Positions 1 to 8,539 of a DNA stretch of 64,000 nucleotides are shown here, piece after piece. A program made the translations under genes and the position numbers. Within the stretch, counting starts at the first letter, position 1, and each line of letters opens with the position of its first letter. This DNA comes from Clostridia bacterium (GTDB lineage: Bacteria > Bacillota > Clostridia > Oscillospirales > CAG-272), in contig JAFQOP010000012.1 in the NCBI GenBank assembly GCA_017403155.1, positions 1 through 64,000 on the forward strand. Direction: 5' to 3'. The notes under the pieces were generated by a model that worked only from the letters and a program-made list of their open reading frames with translations, searched no databases and was not told the DNA's origin.

Positions 1-213
1 AACTCTCTAAAAAAATTGTATATTATCTCACTTCGTGAGCTAATACCTTCTTTAGAGCTATTTATCTAGCTTCTTCTTACTTTTCGAGTATATACTCTTG
101 TGTTTTAACGAGATCTCTTCACACTTTTCAGTGTCAAAAAAATTCATGTTGTTCAATTTTCAAGGAACAAATTGCTATGCTGCTTACTTCCTTTTCGGCA
201 GTGTAGCTTTTAC
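1..213 (-). promoter_or_regulatory. 5' leader of a 16S rRNA operon (rRNA gene lies off the left edge)
   Basis: Read on the minus strand, this stretch runs from the promoter at 214-242 towards the window edge and ends in TTTAGAGAGTT, which matches the start of 16S rRNA (AGAGTTTGATC...). It contains a boxA-like antitermination sequence typical of Firmicute rrn leaders at about 149-172 (minus strand TGTTCCTTGAAAATTG). It also has small hairpins at 120-135 and 29-41, the kind found in the RNase III processing stalk. No coding frame is visible. The identification rests on the leader pattern, because the 16S body is not in the window. Confidence 0.7.
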
Positions 214-242
214 ATTATAGCATCGAAAAATCAAAATGTCAA
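214..242 (-). promoter_or_regulatory. rRNA operon promoter (SigA type)
   Basis: The minus strand has a perfect -35 TTGACA (237-242), a 17-nt spacer and a perfect -10 TATAAT (214-219), as expected for a strong rrn promoter. It reads into the rRNA leader at 1-213. Confidence 0.85.
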
Positions 243-320
243 TACTTTTAACAAATTTTTTTGAATTATTTTTTACATTTTACCGAATAATTGAAATAAA
301 ACGCGAGAGAGGGTGATTTT

Positions 321-950
321 ACGTTCTCGATTTTTATCAGAACACTAATAGTTTATATACTTCTTTCCCTATCCATGAAGATAATGGGAAAGAGAGAGAT
401 CGGCGAGCTTGACATCAGCGAGCTGGTAAGCGCGCTTCTAATTTCGGAGGTGGCAGCAATACCTATCGACGACCCAGACCTACCACTGCTAAACGCTATA
501 ATACCTATTATCTTTATATTATCGCTGGAAATTCTTCTTTCATACGGAAAAACAAAATTCAACGTGCTGAAGAAGATTATGGAGGGTAGTCCCGTATACC
601 TTGTCTACAAGGGAGAGATACGGCAGGTCGCACTCGGTGAAAACAGACTGACTGTTAACGAGCTACTCTCCGAAATGCGCGTGCAAGGAATAGGAGACAT
701 CAGCGAGGTAGAATATGCCATGCTCGAGCAATCGGGGAAAATATCGTTTATACAGAAGAAAACGGCTGTCATGGCACACTCGGTAATCATTGACGGCGAG
801 ATAAACGAGGAAGAAATACGCGCCGCTCACATAACGAATGAAGAGGTAAATGCACAGCTGATAAAGGGTGGTATCTCACAAGGCGACGTCTTTCTTATGA
901 CGGTAAACGACGAAAAGGATACTAATATAATATTAAGGGAGAAAACATGA
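321..950 (+). CDS. DUF421 (YetF-like) membrane protein
   Basis: DUF421 membrane protein of unknown function. The family consists of an N-terminal helical membrane part followed by a conserved cytoplasmic domain. The sequence shows the family signature MGKREIGEL, then S.LVSALLISE.AAIP, DPD.PLLN and a second hydrophobic helix (IIPIIFILSLEILL). The soluble domain follows. The first ATG is at 375, but the frame stays open upstream and encodes the expected first helix (IRTLIVYILLSLSM). A ribosome-binding site (GAGAGGGTGA, 306-316) sits correctly for a start at 321, where the codon is ACG, not ATG. I therefore place the true start at 321 and infer either a rare ACG start or a point change in the start codon; 375 is the conservative alternative. 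The stop overlaps the DUF4363 gene by four bases, so the two are co-translated. Confidence 0.8.
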   Translation, partial: TFSIFIRTLIVYILLSLSMKIMGKREIGELDISELVSALLISEVAAIPIDDPDLPLLNAIIPIIFILSLEILLSYGKTKFNVLKKIMEGSPVYLVYKGEIRQVALGENRLTVNELLSEMRVQGIGDISEVEYAMLEQSGKISFIQKKTAVMAHSVIIDGEINEEEIRAAHITNEEVNAQLIKGGISQGDVFLMTVNDEKDTNIILREKT

Positions 951-1315
951 AAACCGCAATCATTGCACTGATGCTGCTTATATCCGTGCTCGCTCTTGTT
1001 ATTGCTAATTCTATAATACTCAATAATATAATCGAAAAGCTGACGGTTGGAGTCGAGGCACTCGAAACAGAGAATCCTTCCGTGACGCATTCTCAGCTCA
1101 TTAAATTATACGGCGAGTTTAAGTCCAGGCGAGGCTATATCGGCTTGACGGTGAATCACAACGACATAACAAGCATCGAGGCAAGCTTCAGCGAGCTGTT
1201 TGGTGCAGCAGAGGCAGGTGATACGGAAACTGTTACAATAGTAAAAAGCCGCCTTGTCAGTGAGTTAACTCACCTCGGGCGGCTTTCGGGGATAAATTTT
1301 GACAGTATTTTTTAG
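947..1315 (+). CDS. DUF4363 family protein
   Basis: Small protein (122 aa) with one N-terminal membrane segment (about residues 4-25) and a helical extracytoplasmic part. The DUF4363 family is commonly encoded directly after DUF421, and here the genes overlap as ATGA. The function is unknown; the pairing suggests the two act together in the membrane. The last 24 codons contain a strong hairpin (1245-1286) that serves as a terminator for the convergent minus-strand gene. The stop codons of the two convergent genes share bases 1313-1314. Confidence 0.75.
   Translation: MKTAIIALMLLISVLALVIANSIILNNIIEKLTVGVEALETENPSVTHSQLIKLYGEFKSRRGYIGLTVNHNDITSIEASFSELFGAAEAGDTETVTIVKSRLVSELTHLGRLSGINFDSIF
1242..1286 (-). 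terminator. Rho-independent terminator embedded in the convergent DUF4363 gene
   Basis: On the minus strand, AAAGCCGCC pairs with GGCGGCTTT around an inner palindrome (GTGAGTTAACTCAC), and the stem runs into TTTTTA. It lies 26 bases past the end of the gene ending at 1312 and inside the coding region of the plus-strand gene. Confidence 0.7.
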
Positions 1316-1998
1316 GCGAAGGGGGACATGTCGCCCTTGTATGCGCTGTGTCGGAATATGGAATACCCCTCGCTGAAAAGGTTTTCTGAAGAGAGTATGC
1401 CTACGCTTCCCTTCAGATACTTTACTACGTACTCGGGATTCAAGAACGCGGAGGCATCTGCGCTGAGAATGCATTCAAGATATATCCTGCCATCGCGATA
1501 CTCTGCAACAGCAGATTTGATAAGAGGCTTTATTTCCATCTCAGCACCGCCCAGCTTTGCCTTCTTATTAACCCTTATGCTCTCGGAGAGAAAGGCCGCA
1601 TTGCACCTGTCTGCAAGATCTGCCGATGCGCCGAGCGTATCTATCTCAATAGTATATCCAAGCCACTTCAGGTCGGTATGCTTTGTTTCGGGATAATATG
1701 CGTCGAGCACCACAAGCTCGTCGGTCATATTCTCGTTAAGAGAGCGGATTGCCCACTCGGTATCGCAGCGCTCCGAAAGACGCAGGTCCATAAACTCACA
1801 TACACTCTCGGTGCCGATGGAAAGGGGGGCAGCAAATACCATCTTTGGTTTTGGATTAAAGCCCTCGGTATACCACAAGGGCAGACGGGCGCGAGTTACT
1901 ATCTTGTGCATCGTTCTGACGAGGTCGAGATGAGAGATATACTGAAGTGTGCCGACCTTCTTAAATTTGATGCGAAGGTTTATCGGTGTGTTATTCAT
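1312..1998 (-). CDS. TIGR03936 family (DUF2344) radical SAM-associated protein
   Basis: 228-residue protein of the DUF2344/TIGR03936 family, which normally follows a TIGR03960 radical SAM protein; here the two overlap by four bases (ATGA at 1995-1998). The N-terminus R.KF.K.G.L.YISHLDL and the WY.EGFNPKPK motif are diagnostic. It has no FeS cysteine cluster of its own, so it is probably a partner or substrate-binding subunit of the upstream enzyme. Their substrate is unknown. A longer open frame reaches 2037, but those codons overlap the upstream gene and have no ribosome-binding site, so I start at ATG 1998. Confidence 0.85.
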   Translation of the reverse strand: MNNTPINLRIKFKKVGTLQYISHLDLVRTMHKIVTRARLPLWYTEGFNPKPKMVFAAPLSIGTESVCEFMDLRLSERCDTEWAIRSLNENMTDELVVLDAYYPETKHTDLKWLGYTIEIDTLGASADLADRCNAAFLSESIRVNKKAKLGGAEMEIKPLIKSAVAEYRDGRIYLECILSADASAFLNPEYVVKYLKGSVGILSSENLFSEGYSIFRHSAYKGDMSPFA

Positions 1999-3884
1999 TC
2001 CTCGTCTCCTCCCTTCCCGTGCCACTGCGGGCACCAACGGTTTTTGCCGCCGAGCTTATTTGCTCCGCAGCCGTTGCAATGTTCCTTACACGACGGGGTT
2101 GTCTTTTCTGCGTAGGCGCGCTCCCTCTCACGGAGGAGAAACTCCTTGGTTACACCGCAATCGATAATATCCCACGGAAGAACCTCGTCAAGAGCGAAGC
2201 CGCGAGTGGTATAAAAGTCGATATCGATGCCGCATCTGGCGAAGATGTCTACCCATTTATCATAATCGAAGTATTCCTCCCACGCATCGAAAATCATCCC
2301 CTCCTCTACCGCAAGTGCTATGGCGGGGGCAAGACGGCGGTCGCCGCGGGCAAACACCGCCTCAAGGCGAGAGACCTTGGCATCGTGGTAGGTATATCTT
2401 ATCTTCTTGCGATCGGTTATGCAGGCTTTAAGATATTCCTGCTTTTCCATAAGAGTTTCATAGCTATCCTGCTTTTCCCACTGGAAGGGAGTGAAGGGCT
2501 TCGGCACAAAGCAGGATACACTAATTGTGACACCAACACCGCGCGGACGCTCCTCCTTCGGCATCCTGTAATATTCTCTGACTACGGAGCCTGCAAGGTC
2601 AGCAATACCCTTGATATCCTCCTCAGTTTCGGTGGGCAGACCGTTCATAAAATAGAGCTTGACATTACTTTTTCCTCCTCGGAAGGCAATGCCAACAGAG
2701 CGCATCAGGTCCTCCTCGGTGACGTTCTTGTTAATAACGTCGCGCAGTCTCTGTGTGCCTGCCTCGGGAGCGAAGGTGATACCACCTGTTCTTACGGAGG
2801 ACACCTTCTGCATAAGTTCCTCGGAAAAGCTATCTATACGCAGAGACGGCAGAGAAAGGCTGACGTTTGCCTCATCAGTCCACTCAAGGAGGCTGTCGGT
2901 AAGCTCGCGGAGCTTCGAGTAATCACTTATTGAAAGAGATATCAGTGATATTTCATCATAGCCCGTGCTGTCATACAGACACCTTGCGCACTTAGAGAGC
3001 ACCTCGGGGGATTTTTCTCTTATGGGTCTGTATACCATTCCTGCCTGGCAGAAGCGGCATCCTCGGATACAGCCACGGTATATCTCGAGAACAATTCTGT
3101 CATGAACGGTTTCGATATACGGCATAACGAGCTTTTCGGGATATGAGACAGTATCAAGGTCCTCAATAATTCTTTTCTTGATTCTACGAGGGAGCTCATC
3201 ATATTTGGGAACAAATTCCCTTATCGTACCGTCGTCGTTATAGATTACGTCATAAAGAGAGGGGACATATACACCCTCTATACCCGAGGCAGCGCGCAGA
3301 AAGGCGGCGCGAGTGTATTCTCCTCGTTCCTTCATGTCAATATAGAGGTGGCATATTTCGAGGAGAACCTCCTCTCCCTCTCCAACGTTGATTACGTCGA
3401 AGAAATCGGCAATAGGCTCGGGGTTGTAGACACAGGGACCTCCACCGATGATTATGGGGCAGGACTCTTCTCTATCCTTGGTAAAAATGGGTATTCCCGC
3501 CATTTTCATCATAGCGAGAGCCGTGGTATAGCATAGCTCATACTGAAGAGAAAAGCCGATAAGGTCAAAGCAGCCGAGCTCGTCTCCACTCTCCTGGGTT
3601 GTGAGAGGAATACTGTATTCCTTCATCTTCTCGAGCATATCTGTCCAGGGAGCGTAGACACGCTCGCACCAAACGTCGGGGTCCTTATTCAAAACGTCGT
3701 AGAGTATCCTGACGCCGAGATTGGACATTCCTATCTCATAGGTGTCCGGAAAGGCAAAGGCAAAGCGACACTTAACCGCGTCGACATCCTTCATTATTCG
3801 GTTATATTCACCGCCGATATACCGTCCCGGCTTCTCTATTGATTTGAGAATTGAGGATATATGCGGTGTTTCCATTAGCTTCAT
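1995..3884 (-). CDS. TIGR03960 family B12-binding-domain radical SAM protein
   Basis: 629-residue radical SAM protein. The N-terminal third (to about residue 230) resembles a cobalamin-binding-type domain (FAFPDTYEIGMSNLG; IIIGGGP.VYNPEP; GEGEE). The radical SAM core begins at EIYRGCIRGCRFCQAG, with the three cysteines (CxxxCxxC) that bind the SAM-coordinating 4Fe-4S cluster. GGITFAPEAGTQRLRDVINK and NVKLYFMNGLPTETEED are typical of the family. The C-terminal end has a Cys-rich tail (CKEHCNGCGANK). The family is widespread in Firmicutes and its reaction is not established. The gene is translationally coupled to the DUF2344 gene downstream. Confidence 0.88.
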   Translation of the reverse strand: MKLMETPHISSILKSIEKPGRYIGGEYNRIMKDVDAVKCRFAFAFPDTYEIGMSNLGVRILYDVLNKDPDVWCERVYAPWTDMLEKMKEYSIPLTTQESGDELGCFDLIGFSLQYELCYTTALAMMKMAGIPIFTKDREESCPIIIGGGPCVYNPEPIADFFDVINVGEGEEVLLEICHLYIDMKERGEYTRAAFLRAASGIEGVYVPSLYDVIYNDDGTIREFVPKYDELPRRIKKRIIEDLDTVSYPEKLVMPYIETVHDRIVLEIYRGCIRGCRFCQAGMVYRPIREKSPEVLSKCARCLYDSTGYDEISLISLSISDYSKLRELTDSLLEWTDEANVSLSLPSLRIDSFSEELMQKVSSVRTGGITFAPEAGTQRLRDVINKNVTEEDLMRSVGIAFRGGKSNVKLYFMNGLPTETEEDIKGIADLAGSVVREYYRMPKEERPRGVGVTISVSCFVPKPFTPFQWEKQDSYETLMEKQEYLKACITDRKKIRYTYHDAKVSRLEAVFARGDRRLAPAIALAVEEGMIFDAWEEYFDYDKWVDIFARCGIDIDFYTTRGFALDEVLPWDIIDCGVTKEFLLRERERAYAEKTTPSCKEHCNGCGANKLGGKNRWCPQWHGKGGDEE

Positions 3885-3908
3885 ATTGTTTTTCCTTTTT
3901 TACAGTAA

Positions 3909-3936
3909 ACTCGGGATTGAGCAATCAATCCCGAGT
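3909..3936 (-). terminator. Terminator after the gene ending at 3947
   Basis: Perfect 12-bp stem ACTCGGGATTGA/TCAATCCCGAGT with a GCAA loop. On the minus strand it lies just past the stop of the membrane protein gene and upstream of the TIGR03960 gene. The following U-run is weak, so it may be leaky. Confidence 0.5.
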
Positions 3937-3946
3937 CGTTATTTTA

Positions 3947-6349
3947 TCATTCACCTGAGCCGTTCTGCTCGGGCGGAAGAGAGATTGTGTGCTTTGACAT
4001 AAGATGAAGTGCGGCACACCACGCTATCTGCCAGAATCCGAGTATCAGCGACGGCACAACCGTCATGCCCGTCAGTGCAAGCACTATGCCGAGCACGCTT
4101 CCGACAGCCATAGACGTCAGCTCGGTTATTTCCAATCTGGACTGGAGTCTGACGTATCTCTTAGCTAAGAGGAGCAGGTTTATAACGCTCATTTTGTCAG
4201 ATGTGGTGACCATGCCCGCACTTACGCGCGCATATACCTTGTCCTCGGGGTTGCCAAGCGTGTGCTGCTTCAATATCCTTACGTTATCAGCACCCGCCAT
4301 AAGAGTGCGGAAAAGTTCGTTTGTCAAGTTGGGATCTCTGGTATAGATAAGGGGAGTGATACCGTTGTCAAGAAGGGTGGGCATAAGCATCGTGAACTCC
4401 TCGGAGAGGGTGTATCTTATGTAGAACTTAGCATAAACCTCACCGTTCTCGGCGGCATACATAATCTTGGTTGTCATGGGCACGATCTCTTTGCCGTGCT
4501 CCTCGGGAATTATTACGCCCATACGCGTCATGTACTCAAAGCTACCCGCCCTTACCTCGCAGCCTCCGACCTCGCCGAGGATTCCATCCTCGTCTATGCG
4601 GATATTGCTCGCTCTCGGTGCCTTGCGGTCGATTGCCTCAAGGAATACGTTTTCAAGCGGTCCGCCCAGCGCTGAGAAAATAGCGGACATCTGTTGCATT
4701 GCCTTCTCGAGATTTTCGCTCCTGCCATAAAGCATTATGCGCTGGATAGTTATATCCTCATCGGTAAAGACCTCGGTGTCACGGAACGTGAGCACGTCAA
4801 CACCCGCGTAATCGTAAAGGGTGCTCTCTCCAATAATGGCACTGTCCTCCGAAAGAGCCTCACACCCCGCGTGGAAGAACGGAATCTTGTGCGACATTAC
4901 GGAGAAGGCAGGGATGCCAAGCATGAATACGATAGCAAATACACTGCAGCCAGCGAAAGCGCCTGCATCCGACACGAAGAATGCAACAATGCCCGAAACA
5001 AGGGAAACCCCGAGCGTGGCACCGAGCATAAGCAGAACGTTCTTTGAATTTTCTGCGCTTCTTGCGCATCTCTTGAAGAAGTCGCTGATGAAGCCTGCGC
5101 GAAAGACGCGAGCAATCTTGGATTTGTATCCCTCGACCTTGCCGTCTAGGGCAAGCTTCTCCTCATCAAGAGTTCTGGTATATTTACGGTCTATAACCTT
5201 CTTTTCCAGTGTGCTCGAGACGGTCTTGAAGGCGGAGAAGTCCGCCATCATTCTCACAAGAGAGGATGCGATTGCACAGACGGAAAGTATACCAAAAAGC
5301 ATACCGTAAAGAGGATAGCTCTCATCTACCGCACTGATTGCAGCCACAGCGCTATAAAGAATTGTTACAAACGCCCCTGCTGTCAAAAACAGCTCGGGTA
5401 CTGCCCTGCCCTTCGCCAAGGAGGCAAAGCTTTTTATCACCTCGGGCAATGCAAGAGCATAAAGAGCCACTATAAAATGAAGATCGAGCAACGCCATGCT
5501 GCCGGGAATGAGATCTATACCGAGCAGCTTCGGTATATCTACACCGAAAAGCCACAGATTCTCAACAAGAAGCAGCGCAACGAGAAGTACCGACGAGACG
5601 ATCAGTCGCACCTTTACAGACATAATTCGATCAAGGAAGGAGTCCTTTATTCCGTCTCTCTGCGGCTGTGCGGTGAATTCGGTAAGCATCCCGCGCTTGC
5701 CCGACATTTCATCTCCGACGTTTTCGTGGATTTCGAGTGCGGTCTCAACGCGAGCGACTAGCGCTCCGCCATCTTCCCTTTCCTCGGGGTCGGGAATCTT
5801 ATATTCCTTGGGCTCCTCAACAATTTCGGCAGAGGGTGCTTCGGGAGCGACGGGCTCCTCCGGCCTCACCTCGATTATCTCTACCGTTTCCTCTTCCGTA
5901 TCCTCGAATTTGAATACGGTGGTATGAATATCCGCGACCTCACTCTCAGAGGTGCCCATGCTTACCTTTTTTGTATCCTCGGGCTCCGAATAAGCCTCTG
6001 CGGTAGGGTCGACCTCGTCGAGCTTTACGACGGTGGGAGCTACATCCTTCTTTTTTTCCGTTCGCTCGGGCTCTCCCTTCATGCGGTAGGTTTCGCTGAC
6101 CTCGGTGAAACGGGGAACGTAGGTTCTGCCTATCTCAACGGGATTCGCACCGTAGCTTACAGTCGGTGTTTTCTTTACTGTCGGCGCCTTTGCATCAAAG
6201 TGCTCGGGTATTTCAAATTCAACGCCCTTTTTTTCCTTTTCGGAGGGTGTGGGCTGCACCTTTGGTGACTTGGGGGTCTCGGTGCTCTCGGACTTTTTTT
6301 CGCTATCCTCAAGAGTGAACTCGAGATTTATTTTCTTTTTTTCGTCCAA
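3947..6349 (-). CDS. Degenerate P-type-ATPase-like membrane protein with acidic N-terminal tail
   Basis: 800-residue protein with no close match that I recognise by name. Residues 1-245 are acidic and low-complexity and probably disordered. Membrane segments follow at about 248-270, 285-305, 317-340, 347-368, 437-458 and 465-485, with a last pair near 750-790. The order mirrors a P1B ATPase (CopA): VPELFLTAGAFVTILYS resembles the MDVL.ALGT..AYLYS helix, and VDVLTFRDTEVFT (517-529) aligns with VDTV.FDKTGTLT. A region near 594-610 resembles the nucleotide-binding V.VG...M segment. The phospho-acceptor Asp is replaced by Arg523, and the CPC motif is replaced by LGIPA (477-481). No GDG.ND hinge motif is visible. 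It should therefore be unable to form the phosphoenzyme. The start is TTG, with AGGAGG overlapping the rlmB stop, so it is co-transcribed with rlmB. A scaffold or sensor role is inference. Confidence 0.6.
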   Translation of the reverse strand: MDEKKKINLEFTLEDSEKKSESTETPKSPKVQPTPSEKEKKGVEFEIPEHFDAKAPTVKKTPTVSYGANPVEIGRTYVPRFTEVSETYRMKGEPERTEKKKDVAPTVVKLDEVDPTAEAYSEPEDTKKVSMGTSESEVADIHTTVFKFEDTEEETVEIIEVRPEEPVAPEAPSAEIVEEPKEYKIPDPEEREDGGALVARVETALEIHENVGDEMSGKRGMLTEFTAQPQRDGIKDSFLDRIMSVKVRLIVSSVLLVALLLVENLWLFGVDIPKLLGIDLIPGSMALLDLHFIVALYALALPEVIKSFASLAKGRAVPELFLTAGAFVTILYSAVAAISAVDESYPLYGMLFGILSVCAIASSLVRMMADFSAFKTVSSTLEKKVIDRKYTRTLDEEKLALDGKVEGYKSKIARVFRAGFISDFFKRCARSAENSKNVLLMLGATLGVSLVSGIVAFFVSDAGAFAGCSVFAIVFMLGIPAFSVMSHKIPFFHAGCEALSEDSAIIGESTLYDYAGVDVLTFRDTEVFTDEDITIQRIMLYGRSENLEKAMQQMSAIFSALGGPLENVFLEAIDRKAPRASNIRIDEDGILGEVGGCEVRAGSFEYMTRMGVIIPEEHGKEIVPMTTKIMYAAENGEVYAKFYIRYTLSEEFTMLMPTLLDNGITPLIYTRDPNLTNELFRTLMAGADNVRILKQHTLGNPEDKVYARVSAGMVTTSDKMSVINLLLLAKRYVRLQSRLEITELTSMAVGSVLGIVLALTGMTVVPSLILGFWQIAWCAALHLMSKHTISLPPEQNGSGE

Positions 6350-6360
6350 GACTCTACCTC

Positions 6361-7203
6361 CTATGCATTTCTCTGTTTTGCTACCTCGGCAAAAATTACA
6401 GCCGCGGCGCAGGATACGTTCATCGAGTTAACCCTTCCGTGAAGCTTTATTGAAAGGGTGAAATCACATTTTTCCTTGACAAGTCTGGAGATACCGAAGC
6501 CCTCGCTGCCAAGGACAACGGCAAGACTGCCCGTCAGATCGGTGGCGGTATAGTCGTCTCCACCCATATCCGCGGCGTATATCCAGAGTCCGCGCTCCTT
6601 GAGCTCGTCTATTGTAGATGCTATGTTAGTTACCTTGGCTACCTTGACATATTCGGTGGCTCCTGCAGCAGCCTTTACTGCGGTGGGAGTAAGACCTACT
6701 GCACGTCTTTTCGGTATGATCACACCGTGAGCACCGAGGCACTCGGCGCTTCTTATGATCGCACCGAGGTTGTGAGGATCCTCAACTCCGTCCAGGATTA
6801 TGACAAAGGGCTTTTCTCCACGCTGCTCTGCGGTATCGAGAATCTCGTCCACCGTGGCATAATTATGCTCGGGAACAATTGCTGCGATGCCCTGATGACG
6901 ACCTCCCCGGCACATACTGTCGAGCTTAGTCTTATCAACCTCTATCACGGGAATTTTGCGCTCAATGGCAAGGGCAACGAGCAGCTTGATAGAGCCCTCG
7001 CGATCTCCGGAGCTGACGTATATCTTGTCAACGTCGCGTTCACTACCGAGCAGCTCCCTGACGGCATTTCTGCCGATTATAAGGCACTCATTCTCGACAC
7101 TGTCGGCGTTGCGGGCACTCTCGCGCGGACGCCGAGACACGCTATCTGTTTTCCTATCCTTGGTGAAGGGTCTTTTGCTTCTGTCTTTGTTTTTCTTTTC
7201 CAT
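6361..7203 (-). CDS. rlmB: 23S rRNA (guanosine-2'-O-)methyltransferase RlmB family
   Basis: SPOUT-class TrmH/RlmB methyltransferase of 280 residues. RlmB methylates the ribose of a conserved guanosine (G2251 in E. coli) in 23S rRNA using SAM. The N-terminal 35 residues are a basic extension. A substrate-binding domain follows (IIGRNAVRELL; GRHQGIAA), and then the SPOUT knot: DGVEDPHNLGAIIRSAE, VVLGSEGFGISRLV and LHGRVNSMNVSCAAAV. These are the three SAM-binding motifs of the family. Other TrmH-family RNA methylases look similar, so the exact target is inferred. The gene is followed 11 bases later by the pseudo-P-type ATPase gene. Confidence 0.88.
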   Translation of the reverse strand: MEKKNKDRSKRPFTKDRKTDSVSRRPRESARNADSVENECLIIGRNAVRELLGSERDVDKIYVSSGDREGSIKLLVALAIERKIPVIEVDKTKLDSMCRGGRHQGIAAIVPEHNYATVDEILDTAEQRGEKPFVIILDGVEDPHNLGAIIRSAECLGAHGVIIPKRRAVGLTPTAVKAAAGATEYVKVAKVTNIASTIDELKERGLWIYAADMGGDDYTATDLTGSLAVVLGSEGFGISRLVKEKCDFTLSIKLHGRVNSMNVSCAAAVIFAEVAKQRNA

Positions 7204-7371
7204 AAAAAGCTCCCGAGTTTATACTAAGCATTCTGTATTGTGTTTTTAGAAGCGTATGCCTGTTTGTCTGCTCCTTGCAAGTGCGAACCTATGAGAATAT
7301 TATACCATAACTTTGGAGGTTTGTACAGTATTATTTTAAATAAAATAATATTTTCTGTCGACAAAAGGAAA

Positions 7372-7400
7372 AGAGAGCCGTAAGAACGGCTCTCTTTCAG
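7372..7400 (-). terminator. Terminator of the zinc-ribbon gene
   Basis: Stem AGAGAGCCG/CGGCTCTCT with a 6-nt loop. On the minus strand it continues into TTTTCCTTTTG, 34 bases after the stop of the zinc-ribbon gene. Confidence 0.75.
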
Positions 7401-7433
7401 GTGTAGACTACGGTTAATCGCTTAAGGTAGAAA

Positions 7434-7715
7434 TTACTCCTGTGCTGCTTTTCTTGCTGCGAAGCACTCGCTGCAGTAAACAGCCTTACCTTCGGTGGGC
7501 TTGAAGGGCACCTGGCACTCCTTACCGCATTCAACGCAAACAGCTGCAAACATCTCTCTTGCACCCTTAGCTGCGTTCTTCTTTGCGATACGGCACTCTT
7601 TGCATCTTGCGGGCTCATTCTCGAATCCGCGAGAAGCATAGAATTCCTGCTCACCTGCGGTGAACACGAAATCGTTGCCACATTCTTTGCACTTCAATGT
7701 CTTGTCCTGGTACAT
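7434..7715 (-). CDS. Small zinc-ribbon domain protein
   Basis: 93-residue protein with two CxxC pairs in each half (CKECG..., CKECR; CVECG..., CSECF), as expected for two treble-clef or ribbon zinc sites. The N-terminus MYQDKTLKC.ECG..FVFTAGEQEFY is the conserved start of a widespread Firmicute zinc-ribbon family of unknown function. An in-frame GTG at 7733 would add six residues, but family length favours ATG 7715. It is monocistronic, with its own terminator at 7372-7400. Confidence 0.75.
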   Translation of the reverse strand: MYQDKTLKCKECGNDFVFTAGEQEFYASRGFENEPARCKECRIAKKNAAKGAREMFAAVCVECGKECQVPFKPTEGKAVYCSECFAARKAAQE

Positions 7716-7819
7716 GTTTTCTTTTTTCCTCACTTATAGGTTTATAATTTGCCCTTAGACGGATTCCAACCGACGCCTTTGTAAACAACGCTCTCCCTTA
7801 AGCTACTCGGGCATATAGA

Positions 7820-8386
7820 CTAATTAAAAAACAAACTGCTATGCTCTCTCAAACGTCTGAACATACGGTTCTTCGCATTATCGATGGACTTTGGCGTTCT
7901 GGCAAGCTCCTCTGCCATCTGAGAGGTGGTGTATCCCTTCAGATAAAGACGAAACACCTCCAGCTCCAGCTTTGACAAAAAGGTGGCAGCAAGCGAAACG
8001 TATCTGCGCACCGACTCGACTAAAAGAAGTCGCGACTCTGCTCCGCCCGAGGCTACAAGCCCCTGCTCGTCAAGCGGCTCGGTGACAGATTCATCCAGAC
8101 GAAGCTTTGAAAGCAAGTCATAAAGCGCGCGAGATATACATATTCTCGCATAAAGTCCAAAGGTAACCCCCTCACGGCTGATGTCGTACGAAAGCGAAGC
8201 GCGGTGAAGCACAACGATAGCCTCTGACCACGCCACGTCAAACCGGGACTGAGTGAAGTCGAGGTCGCTTATCACACTTTTCATCATAGGTGTGTAGCGG
8301 CGGACAAGCTCGGCAAATGCCGCGTCGTCGCTGGCACGAATCATAACGATTAAGGAGCTGATCTCCAACTCTGACAGCCGTTCCAT
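7820..8386 (-). CDS. Sigma-70 family RNA polymerase sigma factor, SigH-like
   Basis: 188-residue sigma factor. Region 2 is visible as AFAELVRRYTPMMKSVI...AWSEAIVVLHRA...TFGLYARICISRALYDLL, and region 4 as LSKLELEVFRLYLKGYTTSQMAEELARTPKSIDNAKNRM, which ends in a helix-turn-helix. The spacing and the KSIDNA..R motif resemble SigH, the transition-state/early-sporulation sigma factor. The match to the region-2 core is loose, so it may be a divergent paralogue. The start at ATG 8386 follows GTGAGGA by 8 bases; upstream codons in the same frame lack a ribosome-binding site. Confidence 0.75.
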   Translation of the reverse strand: MERLSELEISSLIVMIRASDDAAFAELVRRYTPMMKSVISDLDFTQSRFDVAWSEAIVVLHRASLSYDISREGVTFGLYARICISRALYDLLSKLRLDESVTEPLDEQGLVASGGAESRLLLVESVRRYVSLAATFLSKLELEVFRLYLKGYTTSQMAEELARTPKSIDNAKNRMFRRLREHSSLFFN

Positions 8387-8539
8387 ACAAGGTTCCTCAC
8401 GCGATAAATTTATTATACTTTTAAAATATAGTGATGTCAAGTGCTTTTGTTAAAAAAATGTTTAAAAATACAAAAATTCGTACAAAATCAATCTTTGCAA
8501 AATATCATTTTTGTTAATTTTGCACAACACTTTTTCGAG

